A stretch of 64,000 bases of DNA. It comes from Cyprinodon diabolis. Its lineage: Eukaryota; Chordata; Actinopteri; Cyprinodontiformes; Cyprinodontidae. The position numbers and the translations under genes were made by a program. Below are positions 45,660 to 57,068 of the stretch, piece by piece. The notes beneath the pieces are model-generated. The model did no database searches, had not been told where the DNA came from, and was given only the letters and a program-made list of their open reading frames with translations. The stretch spans positions 36,705,317 through 36,769,316 of the forward strand of contig CM060082.1 in NCBI GenBank assembly GCA_030533445.1, read 5' to 3'. Numbering within the stretch: the first letter of the stretch is position 1; every line of letters starts with the position of its first letter.

Positions 45660-48600
45660 TTACATCCAAATACGATAAAATCCCAAGACTACAGTGAGAC
45701 AGGTGAACACGGAGCCTGAAAGATCAAGAAAAAAATGGAAGAAGTCATATGGGTTAAGTCGGAAAACACCAGATAGGGAGGGAGGAGAACCTCTTACAAA
45801 AGCAAAACATCATAACCATTTTGGGCTGTTTTCTTTATTTTGTTTTGCAAAAAAAAAAAAAAAAAAAACACAAAGTACATTATTTTCTAGTGTTGCACAG
45901 ATACCAGTATCGGGCAGGGCCCTGATCCAGCACTAAAATGGTGGTATCGGTATCGGTGAGCACCAACAAATAGGGCACTGATACCATTTTGAGAGCCAAA
46001 AGTTTATTCAACTATTGTCACCCATTCCAGGTAGGCAATAAAAAGTTCTAATGGATTCACTTTGTTTTAGTCTTTTTCTTGCTTTACAAAGGTAGGCAGC
46101 AGCTTGACAAAGCCATGATGGTAATTATTTTACATCCAAATAGTATGCAGTTCTACATATATACACAAACACATCAATTTTAAACAGATGGTATCGGCCA
46201 ATACTGCAGAGTCAGGTATCGGTATCGGGGCCAAAAATGGCATCGGTGCAACACTATTATACCCCATTTACACTACCCTTGAAAAACCGTGCTGAGAGCG
46301 GTCCGAGCTCAGTAACTGAGATAACTTATCGTGTGTAAATGGAAAAACTGAACTGAACCGAGCTAGAAACAACCGGACCGAGCTAACTGCAGACCAGTTC
46401 CAGAGGTGGGCTCGGCTCGGGTTTCCCTGGCTCGGTTCTCTGATAACAAGAGCGCATGAGCAGAACGTGTCATCTCCCTCTGGCTGCACATCGCAATTTA
46501 CACTCCATTCCAGTAGTTGGCGGTAACGCCCCTCCGGAAACAGAAGAAGAAGAACAACAACTTCTTCAACTATAAACAATAACTGAAATCTTCTCCACGC
46601 AACATTTTAAATAATGGCATTTTAAACAATAAAACCCAAGTACAGCAATAGTAATCAAGCATAACTTTCTGAATGTGACCGGCGCCGCCATTTTGATTTG
46701 CTTGATTCCCTCCTTCTTCGTCTTCTTGTGTTTTATGGCGGTTGGCAAACAACTTTTGGTGCATTACCGCCACCAACTGCTTGATTTCCTCCTTTAATAC
46801 TGGCAGTAATACCGCAGATCGTCACTAGGAGGCGAGGAGTCGAGATAACGTGATGTGTAAACGGCCGTCAGATCCGAGCTCGGACCGGTCTCTGCATGGA
46901 TCGGTTTTTCAAGGGTAGTGTAAATGGGGTATTATTTTCCAAAGGTTGCAAACGGCTTCCCAACAGTAAAGTTTAAAGCACAGTTGAGAAATCCCAAACT
47001 ATTTTAACAAACCATGCATTGTCTTACCTGCAAGGTATTTGATAGTATCCAGTTTATGAGACTCCAACATGGTTTTTAAACCAGCCACCTCTGTGTCGAT
47101 TTTCATGTTTGTATGGGTCAGATGGCGATCCTGCTCTGCTGTCTGCACCAAATGGCAATAAAGACAAGGAAAAAAAACAACATTTTTAATATAATAAAAA
47201 CTTTCAAAAAACAACCTAAAATCTGCAGGTTTTAGAACAGAAAGAAAATTATGGTTTGGAACGATTCTTAAAAGGGCAACAATTAATACAAACCATTTCC
47301 AGAATCTCAGTTCTTGTTTCCAGAAGCCTCTTCTCATGCTCCGCTTTCTGAAAATGTAAGGATTTTATTTTTTTTAGTGTAATTAAAAAGAGCGAGGCTT
47401 AAATGATTTCTTTAAAACTTCACATGAAGAACCTTTCTTCAGTTACTCTAACAAATACATTTCAAGGTGAGGATACTAAGGATGTTTGTGGAACTTCAGT
47501 CTTATTCGCTGTGAGATGAAAAAAGGCAGAAAAGGTTTTTGTAGAAGCTAAAAGTCGCTGTTTTCAGCGTGTGATGTTATTTCTGCTACAGGAGAGTCAG
47601 TGATTTAAAGTTGTTGCATTTCAAGCTTTCAAGCTTGGGAAGGTCAGAGTTAATTCAGTATCTTTTATAACATAAGAACATTCATTAATTCGTTCATTTT
47701 CGACACACTGACTATAGATGTTCTGATCCATATTTATTCATTCAGTTTAACATATACTGATATTGCACCTTTGATCATTGATCGATTCTGATATTGGCCC
47801 GCTAACATATTAGCATGAATTATTCATACTTATTTTATAGTGTGAAATGTTGAAAAGGTTTAAAATGACCCAATTATTATTAACCAACAGTTACATAAAC
47901 TTTAGAAAGATGCAGATGGGTTTTACCAGCATGCCAATATCAGATATTTTAGGTCCTGGCTGATATAATCAGATATTATTTTTTTGCCGTATAATCAGAC
48001 CGATATCAATATGGGACTTCCCTAACCGACTGGGGTAATGATTCGATCACAGATTCATCACTGCATCAGACCAGAAACATGTTAGGTAGCTTTAAGAAAT
48101 AAAAAGTCACTCAATAAAACTCTGCTATGAAAAAAAAGTGATATATAAATATACATACATATATCTTGAAAAAATGTAATAAATATATTTTAAATATAAT
48201 ATAAATGAAAACTACCAAGCTGACCATGGTGTTAAACCAGTCTCAGCTGCCATGGCAGCCCATTAGATTGAACCAGTCACTATTTTTTAACCTAACAGTT
48301 TGTCTTACATTTCGTTATTTGATAAAATATTTATTAATCATTTATTTATAAGATCCATCCATTTTATCCCAGCTGGGGTGGCGAGGCGTGCTGGTGTCCA
48401 GCTGTCAATGGGTGAGAGGCGGGGTTCACCCTGGATGGGTCACCAGTTCATCGCAGGGCAACAGAGACAAACAGAACAAACAATCATTCACACACACCTA
48501 AGGAGTAGTTAGAGAATCCAATTATCCTAACAGGATTGTTTTTGGAGTGTAGGAGGAAGCCGGAGTACCCAGGGAGAACCCACACATGCTCAGAGAGAAC

Positions 48601-51600
48601 AGGCAAACTCCATGCAGAAAGACCCGGAACCTTCTTGGTGCAAAGCAGCAGTGCTACCCACTGCTCCACTGAGCAGCCCTTTCTGTATGACAACATTTAT
48701 GAATTCAGTCGTGATTAAAAAATGTTTCTGTGGGGTGTGCAGGTGCTGCAGTGGTTAGCGTGCATGACCTATATATGGAGGCCTTACTCCTCGACGCGGC
48801 CGACCTGGGTTCGAATCCGACCTGTGGTCCTTTGCTGCATGTCTCTTCCCCTCTGTTATACGCCCTTTAATGTCGGCCTACTGTTGAAAAAAATGAGCCA
48901 CTAGTGCCGTAAAAACTAAAAAAGGTTTTGTACGCCTCGACTACATAGAGGAAACGAGTATAGTGTCAATTAGGGCTGGGCGATAAGACGATACATATCG
49001 TACAGACGATAGAAAAGTGTCTATCGTGCTAAATTTTTTGTATCGTTTCTAACACAATTGTATCTTGTATTCAAGCAAATATTTCCCATGGTGGACTACG
49101 ACGAACTTGTTAGTGTAGCCATGTAGCCTACACACAGCTTATAAGTGATAAACAACATTTTTTTTTTTTAATCCACAAAGAAGCGCCGTCCTCTGGTTTT
49201 GCAACTTGACTCTTCTTTACGGCTTTTGTCTCACACGCGGGTTTATGACATGCATTACGTTACTTAACTCATGAGAGATGGAGACGCAGAAGGCTGAAGT
49301 ATTAAACCCGTGGTCGCGACAAACAGAGACAGCAAAGCAGGCAACCCAAGATGAAGAAATTTTGCCAAAAAGAGGGGACTCGTCTGTGATTTGGTTACAT
49401 TTTGGATTTAAGAAGTCCAACGCGGAGCAGACAACGGTTATTTGCAAACTATGCTACAGGACTGTTCCCTTACCCGACAGCAACACGACAAACCTCTTCT
49501 ATCACCTAAAGAACCACAGTAATTTAATTTAAATACCATTAGGATTTTGAAACAATGTGAAGGATACTGTAGCCCTACCTCCGCCTCATCTTATGCATAT
49601 ATATTGCTGTACTACAATTTATTTTTCTATAAATGTCACTTCAAAATAAAGTTAAAAAGTAAACTCCCCAACCTCTTTTTTATTGTATTTATTTATTTCT
49701 TTAAATAATAATAGACTCTACTTTAACTCTACTGTATTCCAGCTTCCCTCTTAAGTGTCCTATTATTAATCAGTTAAACAGTGTTCTAAAATTTAAAAAG
49801 GTTTTCCATAAAATCATAAAAAACTCAAATTGAAACCTATAAATTGGTAGAATGTCAGTTTTATTTTTAAAATCCAGTTCTGAAGTATATGGATCTGATT
49901 TCCATTAGCCTTATCTGACAGGTTATACCTGTTGTTTCTTTTTGGGGGAAAGCTACCAGCATAGAAGTTGAAACAATTGTCAAAGATGATTCTTTAAGTG
50001 TAGAAATGAGGTGGATCCTCAGTTTTCTGTGCCAGGATATGCACCAGTATATTATAAATTTACCGTTTAGACCTATGTACAGCAGTAAGATTAATCTTAG
50101 TCTTAGAACTTACCAGTTCCTTTACACGGCTTTTCTCCCAGTTCAGGTCCATAATATTATCTGAGCGTACTTTATTCATTACATCCTGCCGGATGGGAGA
50201 GATGAAGGCAGACAATGCTGAATAAACACTTTTAAATAATCTAAACCAAATTTTAAAAAAGACAAGATTATGCTTCAAACAATGTTTGTGGAGATGTTAA
50301 AAAAAACTGCAGCTTTAAAAAAAACAAACAAAATAACTACTTACAGCCAGTTGGACCTTGAGCTGTAATAATTGGTTCTTGAGTTTCTGTAGAAATGTTA
50401 AAATACTAAAACCATCAGACCAAAAACATATGGAAAACAAATGAAAAAAATGTAAAAAAAGAAAAAAAAACTCCAGTCATTCAGAGTATTCATTATAATA
50501 AAAGGTAGACAGTCATCCTATCCTATCAGATCAGGTTCACGATTTAAATCGTTATAAACCATTTTTTAATGGAGAAAATAAAGATAATAATTTCTAAAAT
50601 AGCAACATACTTAGATCCTGGCTTATTGCTGCTGCTGCTTGGATCTCACATTTTTCCAGCTGAAAATAGCTTGATAATTACAGTCTTACCTCGTTCTCAG
50701 CTAGAAGGGTGGAGAACTCGCTCTTCTCTAAGATAATCATGTCCTTCTTTACAGAAGCAATTTTAGACATTACTTGCTGTAACATGATTTCCTGAAAAAA
50801 AAAAAAAAGATTATTCATTAAAAAGAACCCCAATTCAAAGGAAGATAACCTGTGTATGCTACAATCTAGGTGTTGCAAGTTATATAAAAAATTAAAAACA
50901 AATTTCAAGTTTACTTTCAAATCTTTTAACATCCAATTGATGTATAAATATTAAAGGACCAAACAGAGTGTCGCCAGGTCTGCATTCATGCTGTCATTGT
51001 CTTCCAGTTACCTTCTCTACCAACACATTTCTAACTGCAACTAACGTTAATTTCCAAAATATTCATCTTTTGATTATTTTTCACATTAGTAACTGGATGA
51101 CAAAAGGTTTTAAACAGGATTTAAAGCAAGTGCAGCTAAAATTATTCCACTTTTTTAGTTCTGGATAGAGCATGGTGACAGACTAAAAAAAAAAAAATTT
51201 GAAATCTCTTCATTCAGATATAAAATGTGAAATTGCGTGAAATCAAGAACCATTGTAGATGTACGAAAGAGGATTAGGGCCACTGAAAAAAAAAAGTTAA
51301 CTGATTTTCAAATTTTATTTCAGGTTAAAGCTACAGTGTGTAATAATTACAGGGATATACAGTCAGAAATGTAATATATTAGACATAACTATGTTATTTA
51401 TCATCATCTACGAGCTCAGCCTCTTAACCTTAATATTTGCGTTGCCTTAGAATTCGTTATTTATAATTACATAGGAGCGGGTCTCGCAGCCATGGAGGCA
51501 GACATCTTTGCGCTACGGCAGCGCAGAGCCAACAAACTAGCGATTGCGAGATCACCAAAACGTCACAACGATGTAGAAAAAATAACGGGTATATTTATTA

Positions 51601-53983
51601 TCTTAAGTCTACATGAAATCTATACCCTACGCAGACTAATGAAATACTATCTGTAAAATTATCTATGTAAACAAACATCATCACTTGAGAAGGTAGGTGA
51701 TGCGGACGTTGTGGAAGACGTTTTGTCCCGTAACGCTCGCCGTACTGTTGGGGGGGAGAAGCGGTGGAGGGGAGATGTTCATGTTGCTGCAGTCTGCAGT
51801 TTGACCGCTAGATGTCGCTAAAAGTTACACACTGTAGCTTTAACATGGGAAAAAAGTCAGATTTTAATCTCAGAATTCTGACTTTTTTTCAGAATTCTGA
51901 CTGTTTTTCAGAATTCTGACTTTAATCTCAGAATTTTGGATTTTATTTTGGGCATCATGAAGGAAGAGATGTGGGAGCACTCAGCTTTACTGACAAAGAT
52001 GTGAGTTGTTTGAGGTGGCCAGTGACACATTGGTGGAAAATGACGGAATTAGGCAACTTTTTACGTGCCCGAGGAGTCCCCTCATTAATGGAGGAGCAGG
52101 AAGGTCATTAAAACAAGAGAGCTAGTCTCTAAAACAGACATGGCTATGACTTGATGATAACATGTTTATCTGTCAGAATTCTGAGAAAAAAGTCAGAATT
52201 CTGTGATTAAAGTCGGAATTCTTAGAAAAAAAAAGTTAGAATTTTGAGATTAAAGTCAGAATTCTTAGGAAAAAAAGTCAGAATTCTGAGAATAAAGTCA
52301 GAATTCTGACTTTTTTCCTATGTTAAACTGAAATAAAATTTAAAAATCAGTTAACTTTTTTATTTTCAGTGGCCCTAATCCTCTTCCGTATAGATGGCAC
52401 TTGAGGTTTACAATGGTAACGTTTTACACCTAAAGTAAATGGTCTTAATTTCAATAACAATAATCCTAATTTCTGGGTTAAGAAACCCAGTTTTAAGGTT
52501 TCTTTTGTTACATGACTACAGCAGGGATTAAAGCAAAAAAAAAAAAAAAATCCTGAGCCTGAACTTTTTCGACACAGACAAGAAACACACACATATATCA
52601 ATTTATTTTCAAATGATTTTTTTTTTTTTACCCCAAGCAATCGCTGGGAGCTGGAGATCCCTGCTAAAGTATGGACAAATATTTTTGTTGTAAAACCTAA
52701 ACAGAAGTTCAAAGGTTTAAAACTAAAGAGTACTTTAAATATTCTGTCACAATCTCCCTAACGAAGTCTCACCTGTTGCACCTTGGTCACCATATCACTA
52801 TAGATAACATCCATAGTAGAGTTTGTTGTTCCAATCAGCACTTTAACCAACACTTCAGCTTGCTGAGTACTAAATCCTGATTAAATAAAGAGGAAAAGAT
52901 CAGAAAGAGTGTTATATCTTTTATTTTAATACTTAAAAAGTACATGAAACTGTATGATTTGCTAAAAAAACAATAAATGAATAAAACCCAAACCATTTTC
53001 CTCAAGGATTCGCACAACTGCATGAGTGTCAAAAAACAGCTTCCGGCCTTCGGTTTTTGGTATGTCTGGTTTTAGATCATACTGGAAGGCCCTGGAAGAA
53101 GTATTGAGCTCTGAAACAAAACAAATATAAAGTAAATTAGACAGGCACCAACCCCTACTCAGCATAAACCACCTAGAAAACAGATGGATGAGTTAGTTTT
53201 CTAACAGAGACTGTCCACTGTTGGACAAACACACCTGGTTTTGTTTAGTATTTATTTCACTTTTACAACATTTGATCCTCATACAATCCTCTTTGTTAGA
53301 GTTTAAATTTAAATGTTGATTGTGTTTCAAAATTTTGATTTGACTTTGATATAAAAGCATCCAGCTGCACACACAAAACCTATGATCAGTTAAATATTTA
53401 TTATCTTATCGAAAATGTTTATTTTTACTTAAATTAAGGTGGAACATTTTTGACACATTCGCTTACAAAACATTTTCTAATAATAAATAAAAAAAATAAT
53501 AAAAACATGACCTCAACTGACCCCATAAAGAGCTTTTATTTTGAAAGAAACTCCAGCACGAGTTCAGGATTTGGTGGAGTAAAGTGAAACTTCCGTGTTA
53601 TGGAGTTTAAAAGTGTCCGGGGTAGGTTTAACGCAGTACATTTCTAAAATTAGGATTGAAATAAGTCAAGGGACCAAAGACAGAAACTAACTTTTACCTC
53701 GGACGGAGATGTTTTTCACAGAAGACACATCCGTAACCTTCAGCCTAGGACTTCCTCTCCTTTTCAGTAGCTGCAGGTCAAAGTCCGCCAAACAAGCAGA
53801 GGATGTTGCACAGTGGGAAGCTGCTGAGGTGCTAACAGCTGTCAGACTCCACGGAACAAGAGAAATGCTCGATAGCACTGCGGCATTTGCCCTGTTCTGG
53901 TTAAGAGAAGCGGGGTCACAGCGCCTCTGTGACTGCTTCAGTCTAATGACCTGCCATGGCAGCCGAGACTGGTTTAACACCAT
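45660..53983 (-). CDS. MCUR1: Mitochondrial calcium uniporter regulator 1 (MCUR1/CCDC90B family)
   Basis: Nine exons on the minus strand: 53983-53698, 53110-52994, 52876-52773, 50791-50690, 50386-50345, 50185-50114, 47347-47294, 47142-47028 and 45715-45660. They join in frame to 315 aa. The first ~95 residues are poorly conserved and basic, as expected of a mitochondrial presequence. From about residue 115 the DUF1640 core reads LFFDTHAVVRILEENGFSTQ, then a long coiled coil (VKKDMIILEKSEF, EKSRVKEL, EVAGLKTMLESHKLDTIKY). A C-terminal transmembrane segment (VFTCLTVVLGFYRIWM) ends the protein. The family sits in the mitochondrial inner membrane and has been linked to uniporter complex assembly. 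CCDC90B is the close paralogue; the core wording favours MCUR1. The start is the first ATG in frame. Confidence 0.9.
45888..46256. mobile_element. hAT-like MITE (TAGTGTTGCA-ended), copy 2
   Basis: It closely matches 18572-18940 end to end. The left duplication TTATTTTC is at 45880-45887. The right copy is displaced to 46932-46939 by the Harbinger-like element inserted at its edge. It lies in MCUR1 intron 8. Confidence 0.85.
46260..46931. mobile_element. PIF/Harbinger-like non-autonomous element
   Basis: 672 bp with near-perfect inverted ends of about 25-30 bp (TACCCCATTTACACTACCC; the complement at the right), flanked by TTA at 46257-46259 and 46932-46934. The interior has inverted GGCGGTAAC/ATTACCGCC modules but no transposase frame. 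Confidence 0.8.
48352..48690. repeat. Dispersed fish repeat (LINE-like)
   Basis: Starts ATCCATCCATTTTATCCC and contains GGAGGAAGCCGGAGTACCC and GCAAACTCCATGCAGAAAG, phrases found in a very abundant vertebrate LINE-like repeat. I cannot assign the family firmly. MCUR1 intron 6. Confidence 0.5.
48728..48925 (+). repeat. tRNA-derived SINE
   Basis: A-box-like GCAGTGGTTAGCGTGC (about 48749-48764) and B-box GGTTCGAATCC (48808-48818) form an RNA polymerase III internal promoter. A tRNA-unrelated part follows, ending ACTAGTGCCGTAAAAAC. It is not a tRNA gene: the cloverleaf is not maintained. MCUR1 intron 6. Confidence 0.75.
48971..49660 (+). mobile_element. hAT-like element remnant with intact BED finger frame
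   Basis: The left end TAGGGCTGGGCGATAAGACG is a hAT-type terminus. No matching right end is found by 49700, so the copy is 3'-truncated or decayed; the right boundary is approximate. It contains the BED frame at 49278-49532. Confidence 0.55.
49278..49532 (+). CDS. BED-type zinc-finger ORF, hAT transposase N-terminal remnant
   Basis: An 84-codon frame from ATG to stop carries a complete BED finger: SSVIWLHFGFKKS, CKLC, then the histidine pair in FYHLKNH. It resembles the N-terminal DNA-binding domain of ZBED1-like hAT transposases. The frame stops just after the finger and nothing catalytic follows. It lies in MCUR1 intron 6 on the opposite strand. It could be a decayed transposase that happens to stop here, or a short retained reading frame; no expression evidence is available. 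Confidence 0.65.
   Translation: METQKAEVLNPWSRQTETAKQATQDEEILPKRGDSSVIWLHFGFKKSNAEQTTVICKLCYRTVPLPDSNTTNLFYHLKNHSNLI
51262..52390. mobile_element. Foldback element with TCAGAATTCTGA minisatellite arms (MCUR1 intron 3)
   Basis: Long inverted ends (TACGAAAGAGGATTAGGGCC at left, matching TACGGAAGAGGATTAGGGCC inverted at right, extending ~55 bp through GTTAACTGATTTT). Inside each end are arrays of TCAGAATTCTGA units, T-rich spacers at the left (51850-51920) and A-rich at the right (52170-52315), so the whole element is a large palindrome. TAGATG flanks both ends (about 51256-51261 and 52391-52396). It is interrupted by the element at 51329-51838. Confidence 0.75.
51329..51838. mobile_element. 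Nested TTAA-target MITE (piggyBac-like)
   Basis: AGCTACAGTGTGTAA and its complement form the ends, with TTAA at 51325-51328 and 51839-51842. The 510-bp interior is non-coding. The TTAA duplication points to a piggyBac-like or other TTAA-specific family. Confidence 0.75.
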
Positions 53984-54119
53984 GGTCAGCGTGGTTGTTG
54001 ACAAAACTTATATTTTCCCAAGACTGTAACTCGGTGAGATGAAAGTTTCTGAAGTGTTTACCGTGTCTTTTCGTGTTCTTATCGCCACTTTTCATCCGGT
54101 AGCTGACCGATTGTTGGTA

Positions 54120-54148
54120 AAGATGGCGGTGTCCTGTAGAACTTCCGG
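54120..54148 (-). promoter_or_regulatory. Probable MCUR1 promoter: YY1-like and ETS sites
   Basis: AAGATGGCGG (54120-54129) is a YY1-type motif and CTTCCGG (54142-54148) an ETS-type site, 137-165 bp upstream of the MCUR1 ATG. Such pairs mark TATA-less promoters of housekeeping and mitochondrial genes. Confidence 0.55.
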
Positions 54149-54588
54149 TCTTGCCTTTCAAAATAAAGCGCACACCCAACTTCATAGGAACATGTTTGTG
54201 TTTGCAGTTTGCATGATCACTCTTAGTTCATTTCAAAATTCTGTACAGACTTCTCAGGGTTTGTATTCTGCAAAAAACAAACTAAAAATATCTGCATATA
54301 TTCAGCTTTTATTTCACACTTTATTATTGTTGTTCTCACAGTAGGGGGGCCGTAGAACTAAGGGACAATGCAGGCCTGCGAGATTGTTCTGCCTATGAAA
54401 ATAAACTGATTATCTGAAGATGATCTGATTTTCATAAGAAAGCAACACAGAATAGATATTGTGTTTTATCTTCCTACCTGCATATACATCAAACCAGAAC
54501 AATTAAACCTATGTCACCCCTTTAAAAGAAAATAGAATTCCATTAATTGGTTAAATACAAGTCCATAAAAAAAGGAAAAAATATATAG

Positions 54589-54718
<130 letters not shown>

Positions 54719-57068
54719 GACTTATTTCTTGTTATTAAAATTTGAGACCCTCAATCATCATTATTTCTTAAGTTTAAAAACATTTGGGGGGGAAAAATAC
54801 ATTTTATGTTAAAAGTATCATAACATACTCCTTCATTGAATTAGTCCTTTTCAGAAAATAAGGTCATGTAATGAACCCCTCAATATTCATTAACTATCAA
54901 CTCTATTTTATAATGAAAAATTGTCAGCAGATATCCAGCGTAAATCTTTTTCATCATCTTCACATCTTCAAACAAGGCTAAGCTTCCTATTATCTTCCTT
55001 GGGTAAACCTATAAGCAGCCACTGTGGATGGCCTAAAGAACTACAGGTTGCAGATCCCTGACCCAGATCAAGACATTTTGCAAAGATAAATAATAGATTG
55101 GCCACCATTTTAAATAAAAATAAAAAAATTGTATAATTTCCGTCAATAGTGCAATAAAAAAGGAAGTCCCTTCATCATCTTGTATTTGATGGTGTGAGAA
55201 AAATGGAGGATTAAATAGGCTGATATCGCCAAACAAAACATATTCTTAAAACAGAACATTTTCACAAGAACTATAAATAAAGGGAAACTGAAGGAAGAAG
55301 CAACAAAATTATGTTTTTAAGACAATGTAATTTCGTTCAACAATATGTTGCTTAAATTTCTATTCTTGACAAAATGCTTTGTTTCCTTTTCTTCTGTGTT
55401 TCACACAGGAAGATCATTGGTAGAGTACTGCCTCCAATACCTGCTTCCTCAGAAAATAATGCACTAAATTTTCTGTAAATAAACCCCCAAATGCTAGCAT
55501 GATGATAGATGTCGGACAGAAGTTGTTTGGTCTTGACTCCATTAAACTAACTAATTTGCATTTATGTAATATAAATTCACAGGGCAACTTATCGACTGTG
55601 GGTAGAAAGCAGCTTATTTTAATTTTAATGAAGCAACACATTAAAAACGTATTTAATTCAGACATCGCTTTAGATTAAACAAATAGGGAATTAATGTTTC
55701 AATCATTTTTGTCCAATTTATTTTGATCTTTCGCAGATTCATTATTGATGTAGACTGAAAAAACAACAACAACAGGGTTTTGTCAAATTTGATATCTTTA
55801 TAATCCACAGTAAATGTATTAATATTATAATAGTCCTTTAGAGTGCATATTATTTACAAAATAGTTTACAAATCTATTACATCCTCTACCAAGCATAAGC
55901 ACCTATGTACTTACATTGGCAACAAGAAAATATAACAAGTGTCCTTCTAGTTTTTTTGTTCCCTCCATTTTTTTTCCTTCCATGCATCATAAACCATCAA
56001 GCAAACTGTACAGGAAATTCTTTTTTATTCTTTTTTTTTTTTTTTACATCTAAGGTCTAAACTAATCCAGTGTTCCAGTTGTAGAAGCTATGAACATGGA
56101 TCTTGGAATAAAGTCAGAGCCAATTTTACATGGGCCAACTTCGAAGCTACATTCAGTCTATGTCGAGAGGCAGAGCTCGAAGTCCAGTTTGTTTCAGTTG
56201 CAAGTTGGAAAACCAGTGAGACAAGCCAGCAACCATGTTTTTCTATTAGGTGATTTGGTCAAACATGAAAAGGACATGTTCAGAAAAGTTCTTATGTATA
56301 CCGTGGTTATATGAGACACAAACTGTGAGAAGATCACATGACAGCTAAGTGATATCTGCAGCTTTTAGAAATGCACATGTCCCTGTCAGCCATATTGGAT
56401 TTTGAGCTGTTAAAAGCACCAAGTCAGACCTCATGGATGTTCTTGATGTTTATACATACATGCCTACACGTTCTTTGCAACTAACCCTTAAAATCCAATT
56501 TGTCAACAAAAAGATTCCAGCTTTAGTAAATAGGCTAACAGTTATTAGAATATTATTTCATTCAGACGCTCGAAGAGCATTTGTCAGAAAGGTCACAGTG
56601 CTTTAATAAGATAAAATTTAAAGCTGCATTTTTTTTCTTACTTTTAATATGTGTTATGTATGCAGAAGCTGTCTAAGATGCAATGGTACATTTTTTTTTA
56701 GAGATTTCTGTCCTAAAAGTCCAATTGATTTTCCAAATTATACAGTCTGACAGCATAGTACAAAAATGGAAATGCACCGTAATAATCAGGTCTAGATTAT
56801 TTCAGATTATGAAAAACATCCTAACTGGCAGACATGCATTTACATGACTAATCTGAACTTAAGAAGCATATGGTAGATTTCAATTAGATGTAAAAATGGG
56901 ACACTAGCTGGCATATGGATTAAGTCTGGTGTACTGTTTATGAGAAGTTTCCTCAGTCCCTGAAAAATCAGTGAGGGATGTAAATGCAAAGCTTTCCATT
57001 TTACAGTCTTACTGAGTATTTTAGTCTGACTGAAAAAGACCAATAAGTTGAATTCATTAAGGTTTTGC

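Noticed and set aside
48749..48818. Possible tRNA gene
   Set aside because: A and B boxes are present, but the cloverleaf pairing is not maintained and a SINE-type 3' part follows.
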